From: an uncultured Oscillospiraceae bacterium
Lineage (GTDB): Bacteria > Bacillota > Clostridia > Oscillospirales > Oscillospiraceae
Direction: 5' to 3'
DNA: 48,143 nt
NCBI GenBank assembly: GCA_949841465.1
Contig: CATKZW010000023.1
Coordinates: 1-48,143 of the forward strand
The first letter of the stretch is position 1. Each line of letters starts with the position of its first letter. The position numbers and the translations under genes were made by a program. The notes under the pieces are model-generated. The model worked only from the letters and a program-made list of their open reading frames with translations, did no database searches and was not told the origin of the DNA. Positions 33,429 to 40,577 of this stretch are shown in pieces.

Positions 33429-34859
33429 TTACTGCATCAGAAGCTCCTTTAAAATGGCGTTCACGCGCTGGGGATTGGCCCTGCCCTTCAGCTCCCGCAT
33501 AACCTGGCCCACCAGGAAGCCAAAGGCTTTTTCTTTACCGCTCCGGTAATCCGCCGCGGACCGGGGGTTGACCGCCAGCACCTCTGCGCAGGCCTCCCGC
33601 ACCAGGGCGTCGTCGTTGACCTGCTCCAGGCCGTGCGCCCTGACATAGGCGTCCACGTCCCCGTCCCTGTCGAAAACGGCCTCAAACACCTTGACGGCGG
33701 TATTGCGGTTGAGCCTGCCCTCCCCCACCAGGGCGATGAGCCGGGCCAGGGTGGGGGGCGTGAGCTTCATATCCCCGGGCTCCATGGCACGCTGGGACAG
33801 CGCCCCCAGCACCTCCCCCATGATCCAGTTGGCCCCCTGCTTGGGTGGCACGCCCAGCTCCACCAGCGCCTCAAAAAAGCGGGCCAGCGCCCGGTGGGAG
33901 GTAATCATCCGGCAGTCGTACTCGGGAAGCCCGTACTCGCGCTGATACCGCGCCCGCTTGGCCTGGGCCAGCTCCGGCTGGGCGGCACGGAGGGCGTCCA
34001 GATATTCCTCCGACAGCCGGATGGGGGGAATGTCCGGCTCCGGGAAGTAGCGGTAGTCCTGGGCGTTCTCCTTGACGCGCATGGGCAGGGAGGCGTTCCG
34101 GTCCTCGTCCCACCGCCGGGTCTCTTGGACCACCCGGCCGCCGCCCTCAATGAGCTGAATCTGCCGTGCGGCCTCGTATTTAATGGCACGGGCGACGGCC
34201 CGGAAGGAGCCGAGGTTCTTCATCTCGGTGCGGGTGCCAAGCTCCCCGCTCCCCGCGGGCCGCACGGACAGGTTTACATCGCATCGGAGAGAGCCCTCCT
34301 GCATCTTGCAGTCGGACACGCCCAGGTACTGGAGCGTCTCTTTCAGCGCCTCCAGGTAGGCGGTCACCTCCTCCGCCGTCCGGAAGTCCGGCTGGGTGAC
34401 GATCTCAATGAGGGGCACGCCGCAGCGGTTGCAGTCCACGCGGGTCAGGCCGGTGGCTGGATCGTGGGCCAGCTTGCCCGCGTCCTCCTCCATGTGCAGC
34501 TCGTGGATGCGGATGGTCTTGTCCCCCGCCTGGGTGCGGACGTCCACCCGGCCGTTCCGGGCGATGGGGAGGTACAGCTGGGAGATCTGATATGCCTTGG
34601 GCAGGTCGGGGTAGAAATAGTTCTTCCGGTCAAAGCCGCTGTGCCGGGTGATGGAGCAGTTCAGCGCCAGCCCGGCCTTGACGGCGAACTCCAGCACCCT
34701 CCTGTTGAGGACGGGCAGGGCTCCCGGCATACCGGTGCACACGGGGCAGCAGTGGGTGTTGGGCGGGCTGCCGAATTCAGTGGTGCAGGAGCAGAAGATT
34801 TTCGTCCTGGTGGCCAGCTCCACGTGGGTTTCCAGCCCGATCACGGTCTCCCAGGTCAT
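33429..34859 (-). CDS. gatB: Asp-tRNA(Asn)/Glu-tRNA(Gln) amidotransferase subunit B
   Basis: 476 residues, the standard GatB length. GatB binds misacylated tRNA and phosphorylates its side chain before amidation. N-terminal signature VIGLETHVELATRTKIFCSC, then GMPGALPVLN, RKNYFYPDLPKAYQISQ and HMEEDAGKL; the C-terminal helical and YqeY-like domains end in NPQRVNAILKELL. The ATG at 34859 overlaps the gatA stop by four bases (ATGA). Last gene of gatCAB. Confidence 0.96.
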   Translation of the reverse strand: MTWETVIGLETHVELATRTKIFCSCTTEFGSPPNTHCCPVCTGMPGALPVLNRRVLEFAVKAGLALNCSITRHSGFDRKNYFYPDLPKAYQISQLYLPIARNGRVDVRTQAGDKTIRIHELHMEEDAGKLAHDPATGLTRVDCNRCGVPLIEIVTQPDFRTAEEVTAYLEALKETLQYLGVSDCKMQEGSLRCDVNLSVRPAGSGELGTRTEMKNLGSFRAVARAIKYEAARQIQLIEGGGRVVQETRRWDEDRNASLPMRVKENAQDYRYFPEPDIPPIRLSEEYLDALRAAQPELAQAKRARYQREYGLPEYDCRMITSHRALARFFEALVELGVPPKQGANWIMGEVLGALSQRAMEPGDMKLTPPTLARLIALVGEGRLNRNTAVKVFEAVFDRDGDVDAYVRAHGLEQVNDDALVREACAEVLAVNPRSAADYRSGKEKAFGFLVGQVMRELKGRANPQRVNAILKELLMQ

Positions 34860-36412
34860 GCCGGACCGCCCCCTTCCCGCTGGGGCGCACATTGTGCGCC
34901 CGGCCGATGGTCTAACGTCTCAAGGCGTGCGGGCACACGCTGCGCGTCCCTGCAGATACTGTCCTTTGGACGCTGCCGATGAAAATCCGTGTCCAATTGG
35001 AAGGCGTGGGCGGCGTTGAGCAGCATCTCCTCCCCGAAATGGGGCCCGATGAGCTGGGCCCCGATGGGCAGCCCCTGGGAGTCGAATCCGCAGGGCATGG
35101 ACAGCCCCGGCAGGCCCGCCAGATTCACCGACACGGTGTACACGTCGCCCAGGTACATCTGCAGCGGGTTGTCCAGGCTTGTCCCCAGCCTGGGCGGGGC
35201 GGCGGGGGCTGTGGGGGTGAGCAGGAGGTCACACTGTTCAAACGCCCGGTCAAAGCCGCTTTTAATCACCGCTCTCGCCTGGAGCGCCTTGATATAGTAG
35301 GCGTCATAGTACCCGGCGGACAGCACGAATGTGCCCAGCAGGATGCGCCGCTTCACCTCCGGGCCGAAGCCCTGGGTGCGGGTTTTGCGGTACAGGTCGT
35401 CCAGCCCGCCGTACTCGTCCGCCCGCCGGCCGTACTTTACCCCGTCGAACCGGGACAGGTTGGAGGAAGCCTGGGCGGCGGCGATGATATAGTACGCGGG
35501 CACCACGTATTCCATCACCGGGAAGGGCAGCTCCGTCACCTGAGCGCCCCGGCTTTTCAGCGTGTCCGCCGCGGCCAGCACAGCGGCGCGGACCTCCGGG
35601 TCCAGCCCGTCCCCATAGCAGTCCGCGGGCAGGCCGATTTTCAGCCCCCGCACGTCCCCGGTGAGGCGGTCCAGCAGGCGGCCGTACTGCCCCTCCAGGC
35701 TGGTGCCGTCCCGGGGGTCTTTCCCCTGGAGCGCGTCCAGCACGGCGGCGCAGTCCGCCGCGTCCCGGCAGATGGGGCCGATCTGGTCAAAGGAGGAGGC
35801 GTAGGCGATGAGCCCGTACCGGGACACGGTGCCGTAGGTGGGCTTGATGCCGGTGACGCCGCAGAAGGCGGCGGGCTGCCGGATGGAGCCGCCGGTGTCG
35901 GAGCCCACGGCGTACCACCCCAGCCCCGCCGCCACAGCCGCCGCCGCGCCTCCGGAGGAGCCGCCTGGGACGCGCTCCGGGTCCCAGGGGTTTTTCACCG
36001 GGCCGAAGCAGGAGGTCTCCGACGTGGAGCCCATGGCGAACTCGTCCATGTTCAGCTTGCCCAGGGAGATGGCCCCCGCGCCCGCCAGCTTGTCCACCAC
36101 AGCGGCGCTGTAGGGGGGCGTGAACTCGCCCAGGATTTTAGACGCGCAGGTGGTCCGCACGCCCCTGGTGCAGATATTGTCTTTCAAGGCCATGGGCACG
36201 CCGTACAGGGGGCTTTCCGCATCTTTCACCCCGGCCTGCAGCTTGTCCGCCCGGTCCAGCGCCCGCTCCCCGGTGACGGTGATGAAGGCGTTCAGCGCGC
36301 TGCTCTGGGCGGCGATCCGGTCCAGCGCCGCCTGGGCTGCCTCTTTGACGGACACCCGGCCTTTTTTGATGGCCGTGCCCAGCTCCAGGGCGGTCAGTTC
36401 CATCAGCTCCAT
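34856..36412 (-). CDS. gatA: Asp-tRNA(Asn)/Glu-tRNA(Gln) amidotransferase subunit A
   Basis: Glutaminase subunit of the amidotransferase, 518 residues. The amidase-signature triad region is visible: Lys in PMALKDNI and the serines of GSDTGGSIRQPAAFCG. The ATG at 36412 (MELMELTALELG) follows AGGAGGGG, 10 nt after gatC. The usual C-terminus (LLNAAHAFQLDTDFHRQRP) is followed by about 33 extra polar residues that run to the gatB start, making it longer than the common ~485-residue form. The extension may simply be read-through to the coupled gene. Confidence 0.96.
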   Translation of the reverse strand: MELMELTALELGTAIKKGRVSVKEAAQAALDRIAAQSSALNAFITVTGERALDRADKLQAGVKDAESPLYGVPMALKDNICTRGVRTTCASKILGEFTPPYSAAVVDKLAGAGAISLGKLNMDEFAMGSTSETSCFGPVKNPWDPERVPGGSSGGAAAAVAAGLGWYAVGSDTGGSIRQPAAFCGVTGIKPTYGTVSRYGLIAYASSFDQIGPICRDAADCAAVLDALQGKDPRDGTSLEGQYGRLLDRLTGDVRGLKIGLPADCYGDGLDPEVRAAVLAAADTLKSRGAQVTELPFPVMEYVVPAYYIIAAAQASSNLSRFDGVKYGRRADEYGGLDDLYRKTRTQGFGPEVKRRILLGTFVLSAGYYDAYYIKALQARAVIKSGFDRAFEQCDLLLTPTAPAAPPRLGTSLDNPLQMYLGDVYTVSVNLAGLPGLSMPCGFDSQGLPIGAQLIGPHFGEEMLLNAAHAFQLDTDFHRQRPKDSICRDAQRVPARLETLDHRPGAQCAPQREGGGPA

Positions 36413-36422
36413 GCCGCCCCTC

Positions 36423-36710
36423 CTATTCCACGGCCCTGGGGACCAGGAAGGTCTCGCCGTCCGACGCAGGGGCGCAGGCCAGCAGCTCGGCCCGGTCCTG
36501 AGAGGGGAGGACCGTGTCCTCCCGCAGCACATTCTCCACCGGGAATACGTGGCTCATGGGCTGGATGCCCCGTGTGTCCAAGCGGTTCAGTATGTCCATG
36601 CAGGCTGCAATCTGCTCCAGCTGGGCGGCAGTTTCCAGGACCTCCTCCTGGCCCAGCTCCAGCCGGGACAGGTCTGCGATGCGCTCCACCAGCTCTGGGG
36701 TAATATTCAT
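36423..36710 (-). CDS. gatC: Asp-tRNA(Asn)/Glu-tRNA(Gln) amidotransferase subunit C
   Basis: 95 residues, the small subunit that wraps around and stabilises GatA. Family pattern: ITPELVERIADLSRLEL at the N-terminus, QLEQIAACMDILNRLDT in the middle, and the C-terminal MSHVFPVENVLREDTV. GGAGGGAGGG lies upstream of the ATG. It is first in the gatCAB operon, after an attenuator-like leader. Confidence 0.95.
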   Translation of the reverse strand: MNITPELVERIADLSRLELGQEEVLETAAQLEQIAACMDILNRLDTRGIQPMSHVFPVENVLREDTVLPSQDRAELLACAPASDGETFLVPRAVE

Positions 36711-36724
36711 AACGGCCCTCCCTC

Positions 36725-36786
36725 CGGCGGCTGAAAAAATCCCGGACCGTACAAGAGGTACCGTCCGGGAGAAGTCCGCGCCGCCG
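36725..36786 (-). promoter_or_regulatory. Attenuator-like leader of gatCAB
   Basis: On the minus strand an intrinsic terminator (stem TCCCGGAC...GTCCGGGA, 36740-36770, then TTTTTT) lies between the promoter and gatC. Outside it, 7-nt GC-rich arms (plus strand 36725-36731 and 36780-36786) pair around the terminator, ending next to the ribosome site. The ~95-nt leader is too short for a T-box. Control by attenuation is an inference. Confidence 0.6.
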
Positions 36787-36803
36787 CGTATTTCGCATGA
36801 GGT

Positions 36804-36832
36804 ATTTTACCCCATCCGGAGGCCGGTGTCAA
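36804..36832 (-). promoter_or_regulatory. Sigma-A promoter of gatCAB
   Basis: Minus strand: TTGACA (36827-36832), 17-nt spacer, TAAAAT (36804-36809). Its -35 lies in the left arm of a 21-bp inverted repeat shared with the udg promoter. Confidence 0.8.
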
Positions 36833-36864
36833 CTGTCTGAGCGGTTGACACCGGCCCCCGGATG
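36813..36864. repeat. 21-bp inverted repeat forming a mirror-image divergent promoter
   Basis: Left arm 36813-36833 and right arm 36844-36864 are reverse complements with one mismatch, separated by 10 nt. Each arm contains a TTGACA -35 box and most of a promoter spacer, one reading toward gatC and one toward the glycosylase gene. Confidence 0.85.
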
Positions 36865-36874
36865 GCGCTATAAT
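36845..36874 (+). promoter_or_regulatory. Sigma-A promoter of the uracil-DNA glycosylase gene
   Basis: TTGACA at 36845-36850, 18-nt spacer, TATAAT at 36869-36874. The -35 lies in the right arm of the shared inverted repeat. Confidence 0.8.
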
Positions 36875-36912
36875 TTGGTCAGAACAAAAGAGAACGGGAG
36901 GGAATATACCCC

Positions 36913-37485
36913 ATGTCAAACTGGGCAGAATTGGAGCGGCGCTGTTTTTCCTGCCAGAAGTGCGCCCTGGCGGACACCCGTACCAACGTGGTGTTCGGCA
37001 AGGGGCCGAGGGACGCCCGGGTCATGTTCATCGGCGAGGGCCCCGGAGAAAACGAGGATTTGCAGGGCGAACCCTTTGTGGGCCGGGGCGGCCAGCTTTT
37101 GGATGAGATGCTGTCCCTGGTGGGGCTGAGCCGGGAGAAGAACTTTTATATCACCAACATCGTCAAATGCCGTCCGCCCAAGAACCGGGACCCGCTGAAC
37201 ACGGAGCAGGACGCCTGCATCGGCTACCTGGAGGAGCAGCTGGATCTGATCCGTCCCAAAATTGTGGTATGCCTGGGCCGGATTGCGGCCATGCGGCTGA
37301 TCAAGCCGGACTACCGCATCACGAAGGAGCACGGTCATTGGGTGGAAAAGGACGGGGCGTTCTACACGGCCATCTACCACCCTGCCGCCCTGCTCCGTGA
37401 CCCCACGAAAAAACCGGACACCTTTGCCGACCTGCGCTCCATCCGGGCCAAAATACGGGAAATCTGCCCGGAGGTGTACGGGTAG
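36913..37485 (+). CDS. Family-4-type uracil-DNA glycosylase (Fe-S)
   Basis: Removes uracil from DNA in base-excision repair; 190 residues. Motif 1 reads GEGPGENEDLQGEPFVG and the C-terminal motif is YHPAALLRDP. Four cysteines fit the [4Fe-4S] cluster of family 4 enzymes: CxxC in CFSCQKC, Cys in VKCRPPKNRDP and Cys in VVCLG. GGGAGG precedes the ATG at 36913. Monocistronic, transcribed divergently from gatCAB. Confidence 0.93.
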   Translation: MSNWAELERRCFSCQKCALADTRTNVVFGKGPRDARVMFIGEGPGENEDLQGEPFVGRGGQLLDEMLSLVGLSREKNFYITNIVKCRPPKNRDPLNTEQDACIGYLEEQLDLIRPKIVVCLGRIAAMRLIKPDYRITKEHGHWVEKDGAFYTAIYHPAALLRDPTKKPDTFADLRSIRAKIREICPEVYG

Positions 37486-37494
37486 CGGGGGCTT

Positions 37495-37549
37495 CTTCCT
37501 TTTTTCTTTGAAAAGAAAAAAAGGAAGCGAAAAAAGAAACTTTTGATCC
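37495..37549 (+). terminator. A/T-rich terminator module after udg
   Basis: CTTCCTTTTTTCTTT (37495-37509) pairs with the A-rich arm 37511-37527, then CGAAAAAAGAAACTTTTGAT follows. A near copy lies in the opposite orientation at the end of the ssb-like gene, so this is a repeated module rather than a chance hairpin. Confidence 0.6.
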
Positions 37550-37692
37550 GTTTCGCGGCGTGACGGTAAATGAAAGTATTGCGTCGGCCACGAAAAGGAG
37601 AAATATGAAATTGATAAAAGATAATATATGTTAATTCGACGGAGTCTTTAGTGGTCGTGCATGTACTGTTCGTTGACAACACCCGGCCGTCA

Positions 37693-37742
37693 GCGGACTA
37701 AAAGTTCTTTTTCGGTTCCTTTTTCTTTCAAGAAAAAGGAAC
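37693..37742 (-). terminator. Matching A/T-rich terminator module at the end of the SSB-like gene
   Basis: GTTCCTTTTTCTT (37715-37727) pairs with 37730-37742. On the minus strand it is followed by CGAAAAAGAACTTTTAGTCC, closely resembling the module after udg. The stem overlaps the last codons and stop of the SSB-like gene. The 37550-37690 stretch between the modules is A/T-rich with no supported gene. Confidence 0.55.
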
Positions 37743-38357
37743 ATCATCCCCATCTTCATCGGGCAGCAGGTTCATGACCGAGATTTCAAAGGCCGTCCGG
37801 GCCACCTGCTCCCCGTCAATGAGCTTATGGTACTGCCGGCTTTGCAGGCGGCCCTCCAGGCGCAGCTTATCCCCCACGTCCAGCCCCGCGCAGTGGGCCG
37901 CCAGCGACCCCCAGGCGATGCAGGGTAAGTAATCCGCCCGGCCATAGGGCCGGTTCACCGCCAGCAGCAGGTCGCAGATCTCCCGGCCCAGCGGCGTGCG
38001 GCGGGCCGCCGGCTTGCGGCACAGCGCCCCCGTCAGCACCAGGCGGTTTTCCCCCTCCTCCGCTTCGGCGGGCTGAGCGGACCGCACCAGCACCGTGATG
38101 ACCAGCTTGCTGCCCTGGCCGGTGCGGTTGTTATAGGACCGCACCTCCCCCTGCACCTCCACCCACTGCCCCGGCGCCCACAGGGCCGGGTCTGGGTCGG
38201 CGGTGACCAGATTCAGCATGTCGTCCGTCCCGCTGAGCCGGGGCACCCGCAGGGGGACCACGTAGTAGTCCACCCCGTGATTCCGGTGGGATGGGACGGG
38301 CTGCCCGGCCGCCTGTCCCCGCAGCACAATTTTGTTTTCCCCTCTGTATTCGTCCAT
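37728..38357 (-). CDS. Single-stranded DNA-binding-like protein with two OB-type halves
   Basis: 209 residues. The two halves look related: NKIVLRGQAAGQPVPSH... with VEVQGEVRSYNN, and NRLVLTGALCRKPAARRT... with LRLEGRLQSRQYHK. Each half resembles an SSB/PriB-like OB fold. The C-terminus DEDGDDVPFS is the acidic tip typical of SSB, which docks partner repair and replication proteins. The ATG at 38357 follows GGAGCG; the longer frame upstream has no ribosome site. Housekeeping SSB is usually in the rpsF-rpsR cluster, so this is probably an accessory tandem-OB protein of the type common in Clostridia. Confidence 0.78.
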   Translation of the reverse strand: MDEYRGENKIVLRGQAAGQPVPSHRNHGVDYYVVPLRVPRLSGTDDMLNLVTADPDPALWAPGQWVEVQGEVRSYNNRTGQGSKLVITVLVRSAQPAEAEEGENRLVLTGALCRKPAARRTPLGREICDLLLAVNRPYGRADYLPCIAWGSLAAHCAGLDVGDKLRLEGRLQSRQYHKLIDGEQVARTAFEISVMNLLPDEDGDDVPFS

Positions 38358-38428
38358 GATAATCACGCTCCGTGTGTCAAATGGTTTCCTGACCTGACTA
38401 TATGATGAGGAAGCGCCAAGTATGCCCA

Positions 38429-38456
38429 TTGACAAGTGGAAAATGGACGGTATAAT
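38429..38456 (+). promoter_or_regulatory. Sigma-A promoter of the 38.5-kb hypothetical gene
   Basis: TTGACA at 38429-38434, 16-nt spacer, TATAAT at 38451-38456, about 33 nt before the ATG. Confidence 0.8.
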
Positions 38457-38489
38457 ATAGAGTTGAACCCAGCCGAAGGAGGGCTAAGC

Positions 38490-38897
38490 ATGGAACTGGA
38501 ACTGACGCGCAAGCAGCTTCGCCGGCTGCTGGATATGGTGTACATCGGAAACTGGATCCTGAACTCCACCCGCGGGGAGGATCGGTTCAAGGACTACGAC
38601 GAGGTGGAGAGCCTGCTGTTTGCCAAAGCCGCCCAGGAGGGCATGTCCGCCCTGTCCGAAACCTACCAGGGCGAGGTGATCCCCTCCCGGGCTTTTGCAG
38701 AGGGTGGCATCCACGAGGCCATCATGGAGTATGAGAACAACGTGTTCTTCGAGATTCTGGCGGAGGATCTGGCCCGGCGGGACATGGACGATGTGCCCAT
38801 CGACGAGAGCAACTACGACGAGCTGACCCAGCGCATCGACGCCTATATCGACGAATTTGAGGCCCACGGCACGGATAACATCACCGTAGACTGCTGA
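38490..38897 (+). CDS. Conserved hypothetical protein, acidic
   Basis: 135 residues; not recognised as a named family. The ATG at 38490 (MELELTRKQLRR) lies 9 nt after AAGGAGG; the open frame upstream includes the promoter and is rejected as coding. The protein is strongly acidic, mostly helical by pattern (RRLLDMVYIGNWIL; EYENNVFFEILAEDLARRD), soluble, and ends TDNITVDC. It has its own consensus promoter. The same reading frame stays open past the TGA at 38895-38897 for over 100 codons, see findings. Confidence 0.7.
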   Translation: MELELTRKQLRRLLDMVYIGNWILNSTRGEDRFKDYDEVESLLFAKAAQEGMSALSETYQGEVIPSRAFAEGGIHEAIMEYENNVFFEILAEDLARRDMDDVPIDESNYDELTQRIDAYIDEFEAHGTDNITVDC

Positions 38898-39279
38898 GAA
38901 GCGCGTCGTGAGCAGGCGCAGCGTGACGCCATCATCCGCTGCAAGCCGGACGAGAGCGCCTTGAAGATCGACCGCTGCAAAACCACAGCTGCTAAAAAGA
39001 TGCGCAGAGAGGAATTCCTCTCTGCGCATCGCTTCCTTAGACATATACCGAGGAGAGATACCGCCCCGCGCTGCAACAGCGTCTTGTGTCAGCTTAAGAT
39101 GCTTCCGGCGTTTTCAGATACGTGCCCCGGCGGAACACCGAAAACCTGTACATTGACGCGGAGCAGTAAGCATGGAGGCCATTTGCCCCTTGCTTTTTTC
39201 GCCAACCTATGGTATATATGATTGCGATACCTCTATTCAGAGGTAAATCTTTACTTATTTTAGGAGTTGATTTGTCCTT
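38898..39279. other. 382-bp intergenic region with a 32-bp palindrome and a promoter
   Basis: GATGCGCAGAGAGGAA and its exact reverse complement form a perfect palindrome at 38999-39030, probably the terminator of the gene before it. A second short hairpin, ACCTCT/AGAGGT, lies at 39229-39244. TTGCTT (39190-39195) and TATATA (39213-39218), 17 nt apart, form a promoter candidate for the CNNM gene. Nothing else was recognised. Confidence 0.6.
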
Positions 39280-40542
39280 ATGGACCCCGATAGTATGATA
39301 CTGCTGGCCGTACTGGTGGTCATGGTAGCCATGTCCGGCTACTTCTCCGCCACGGAGACGGCCTTCACCTCCCTCAACCGCATCCGCTTGAAAAGCCGCG
39401 CCGAGGCCGGCGACAAAAAGGCGGAGAAAACCCTGGCCCTGGCAGAGAACTATGACAAGCTGCTGTCCACTATCCTCATCGGCAACAACATCGTCAACAA
39501 CGTGGCTGCCACCCTGTCCACCCTGCTGTTTATCAAGCTGATCGACGAGGTGAACGGGCCGGCAGTGTCCACCATCGTGCTCACCGTGGTGGTGCTGATC
39601 TTCGGTGAGGTCTCCCCCAAAAGCCTGGCAAAGGAGTCCCCGGAGGCCTTTGCCATGTTCTCCGCGCCCCTGCTGCGGCTGTTCATGTGGGTGCTCACCC
39701 CGCTGAACTTCCTGTTCGGCCTGTGGAAAAAGCTGCTCACCCTGCTGTTCCACAAGGAGGCGGACGAGGGCATCACCGACGAGGAGCTGGTGACCATGGT
39801 GTCCGAGGCGGAGGATCAGGGCGGCCTGGACCGGGAGGAGAGCCAGCTCATCCGCTCCGCCATCCGCTTTGACGACCTGGAGGCGGGGGACATCCTCACC
39901 CCCCGGGTGGACGTGGTGGCGGTGGAGGACAGCTCCGGGCTGGACGACGTGGCGGCGGTATTCGCCGCCGAGGGCTACTCCCGCCTGCCGGTGTACCACG
40001 AGAGCATCGACGACATTGTGGGCGTGATTCACCAAAAGGACCTGTTCTCCGCCCGCTACCACGGCCGGGATCAGCTCTCCCCCCTGGTGCGCCCGGTGCT
40101 GCACATCACCTCCGGCACCAAGATCGACGACCTGATGCGCCAGTTCCAGCGCACCAAGACCCAGATGGCGGTGGTGGTGGACGAGTACGGCGGCACCGAG
40201 GGCATCCTCACCATGGAGGACATCGTGGAGGAGCTGGTGGGCGAGATCTGGGACGAGCACGACGAGGTGGTGGAGCAGTTCCGCAGGCAGCCTGACGGCA
40301 GCTATCTCATCGCGTGCTCCGCCGATCTGGATGACATGTACGACCTGTTTCAGCTCACCGGCGAGTGCGACGCGGCCACCGTGTCCGGCTGGGTGCTGGA
40401 GGAGATGGGCCGGGTGCCGGAGGCCGGGGACCACTTCGTGTGGGAAAATCTGGACGTGACCGTCACCCGCGCCGAGCATCACCGGGTGCTGGAGATCAAG
40501 GTGGTGGTCCTGCCCCACCCGGAAGAGGACAAAGAGGAATAA
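39280..40542 (+). CDS. CNNM/CBS/CorC-domain membrane protein (hemolysin-like)
   Basis: 420 residues. N-terminal CNNM (DUF21) membrane domain with [20 protein letters not shown] and [15 protein letters not shown]; then a CBS-pair (~190-310: [57 protein letters not shown]); and a C-terminal CorC_HlyC domain. Proteins of this type export or sense Mg2+ or related divalent cations; the name hemolysin is historical. TAGGAG lies 13 nt before the ATG. Confidence 0.92.
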   Translation: MDPDSMILLAVLVVMVAMSGYFSATETAFTSLNRIRLKSRAEAGDKKAEKTLALAENYDKLLSTILIGNNIVNNVAATLSTLLFIKLIDEVNGPAVSTIVLTVVVLIFGEVSPKSLAKESPEAFAMFSAPLLRLFMWVLTPLNFLFGLWKKLLTLLFHKEADEGITDEELVTMVSEAEDQGGLDREESQLIRSAIRFDDLEAGDILTPRVDVVAVEDSSGLDDVAAVFAAEGYSRLPVYHESIDDIVGVIHQKDLFSARYHGRDQLSPLVRPVLHITSGTKIDDLMRQFQRTKTQMAVVVDEYGGTEGILTMEDIVEELVGEIWDEHDEVVEQFRRQPDGSYLIACSADLDDMYDLFQLTGECDAATVSGWVLEEMGRVPEAGDHFVWENLDVTVTRAEHHRVLEIKVVVLPHPEEDKEE

Positions 40543-40547
40543 ACGGC

Positions 40548-40572
40548 GGCCCCTGGCAAAAAGCCAGGGGCC
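40548..40572. terminator. Terminator between the CNNM and YfhO genes
   Basis: GGCCCCTGGC (40548-40557) pairs with GCCAGGGGCC (40563-40572), loop AAAAA, followed by GTTTCTC. Lies between convergent genes. Confidence 0.8.
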
Positions 40573-40577
40573 GTTTC

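Noticed and set aside
37605-37634. Nine-codon frame after AAGGAG in the udg-ssb gap
   Set aside because: Too short, 4-nt spacing and no downstream gene in that direction to regulate.
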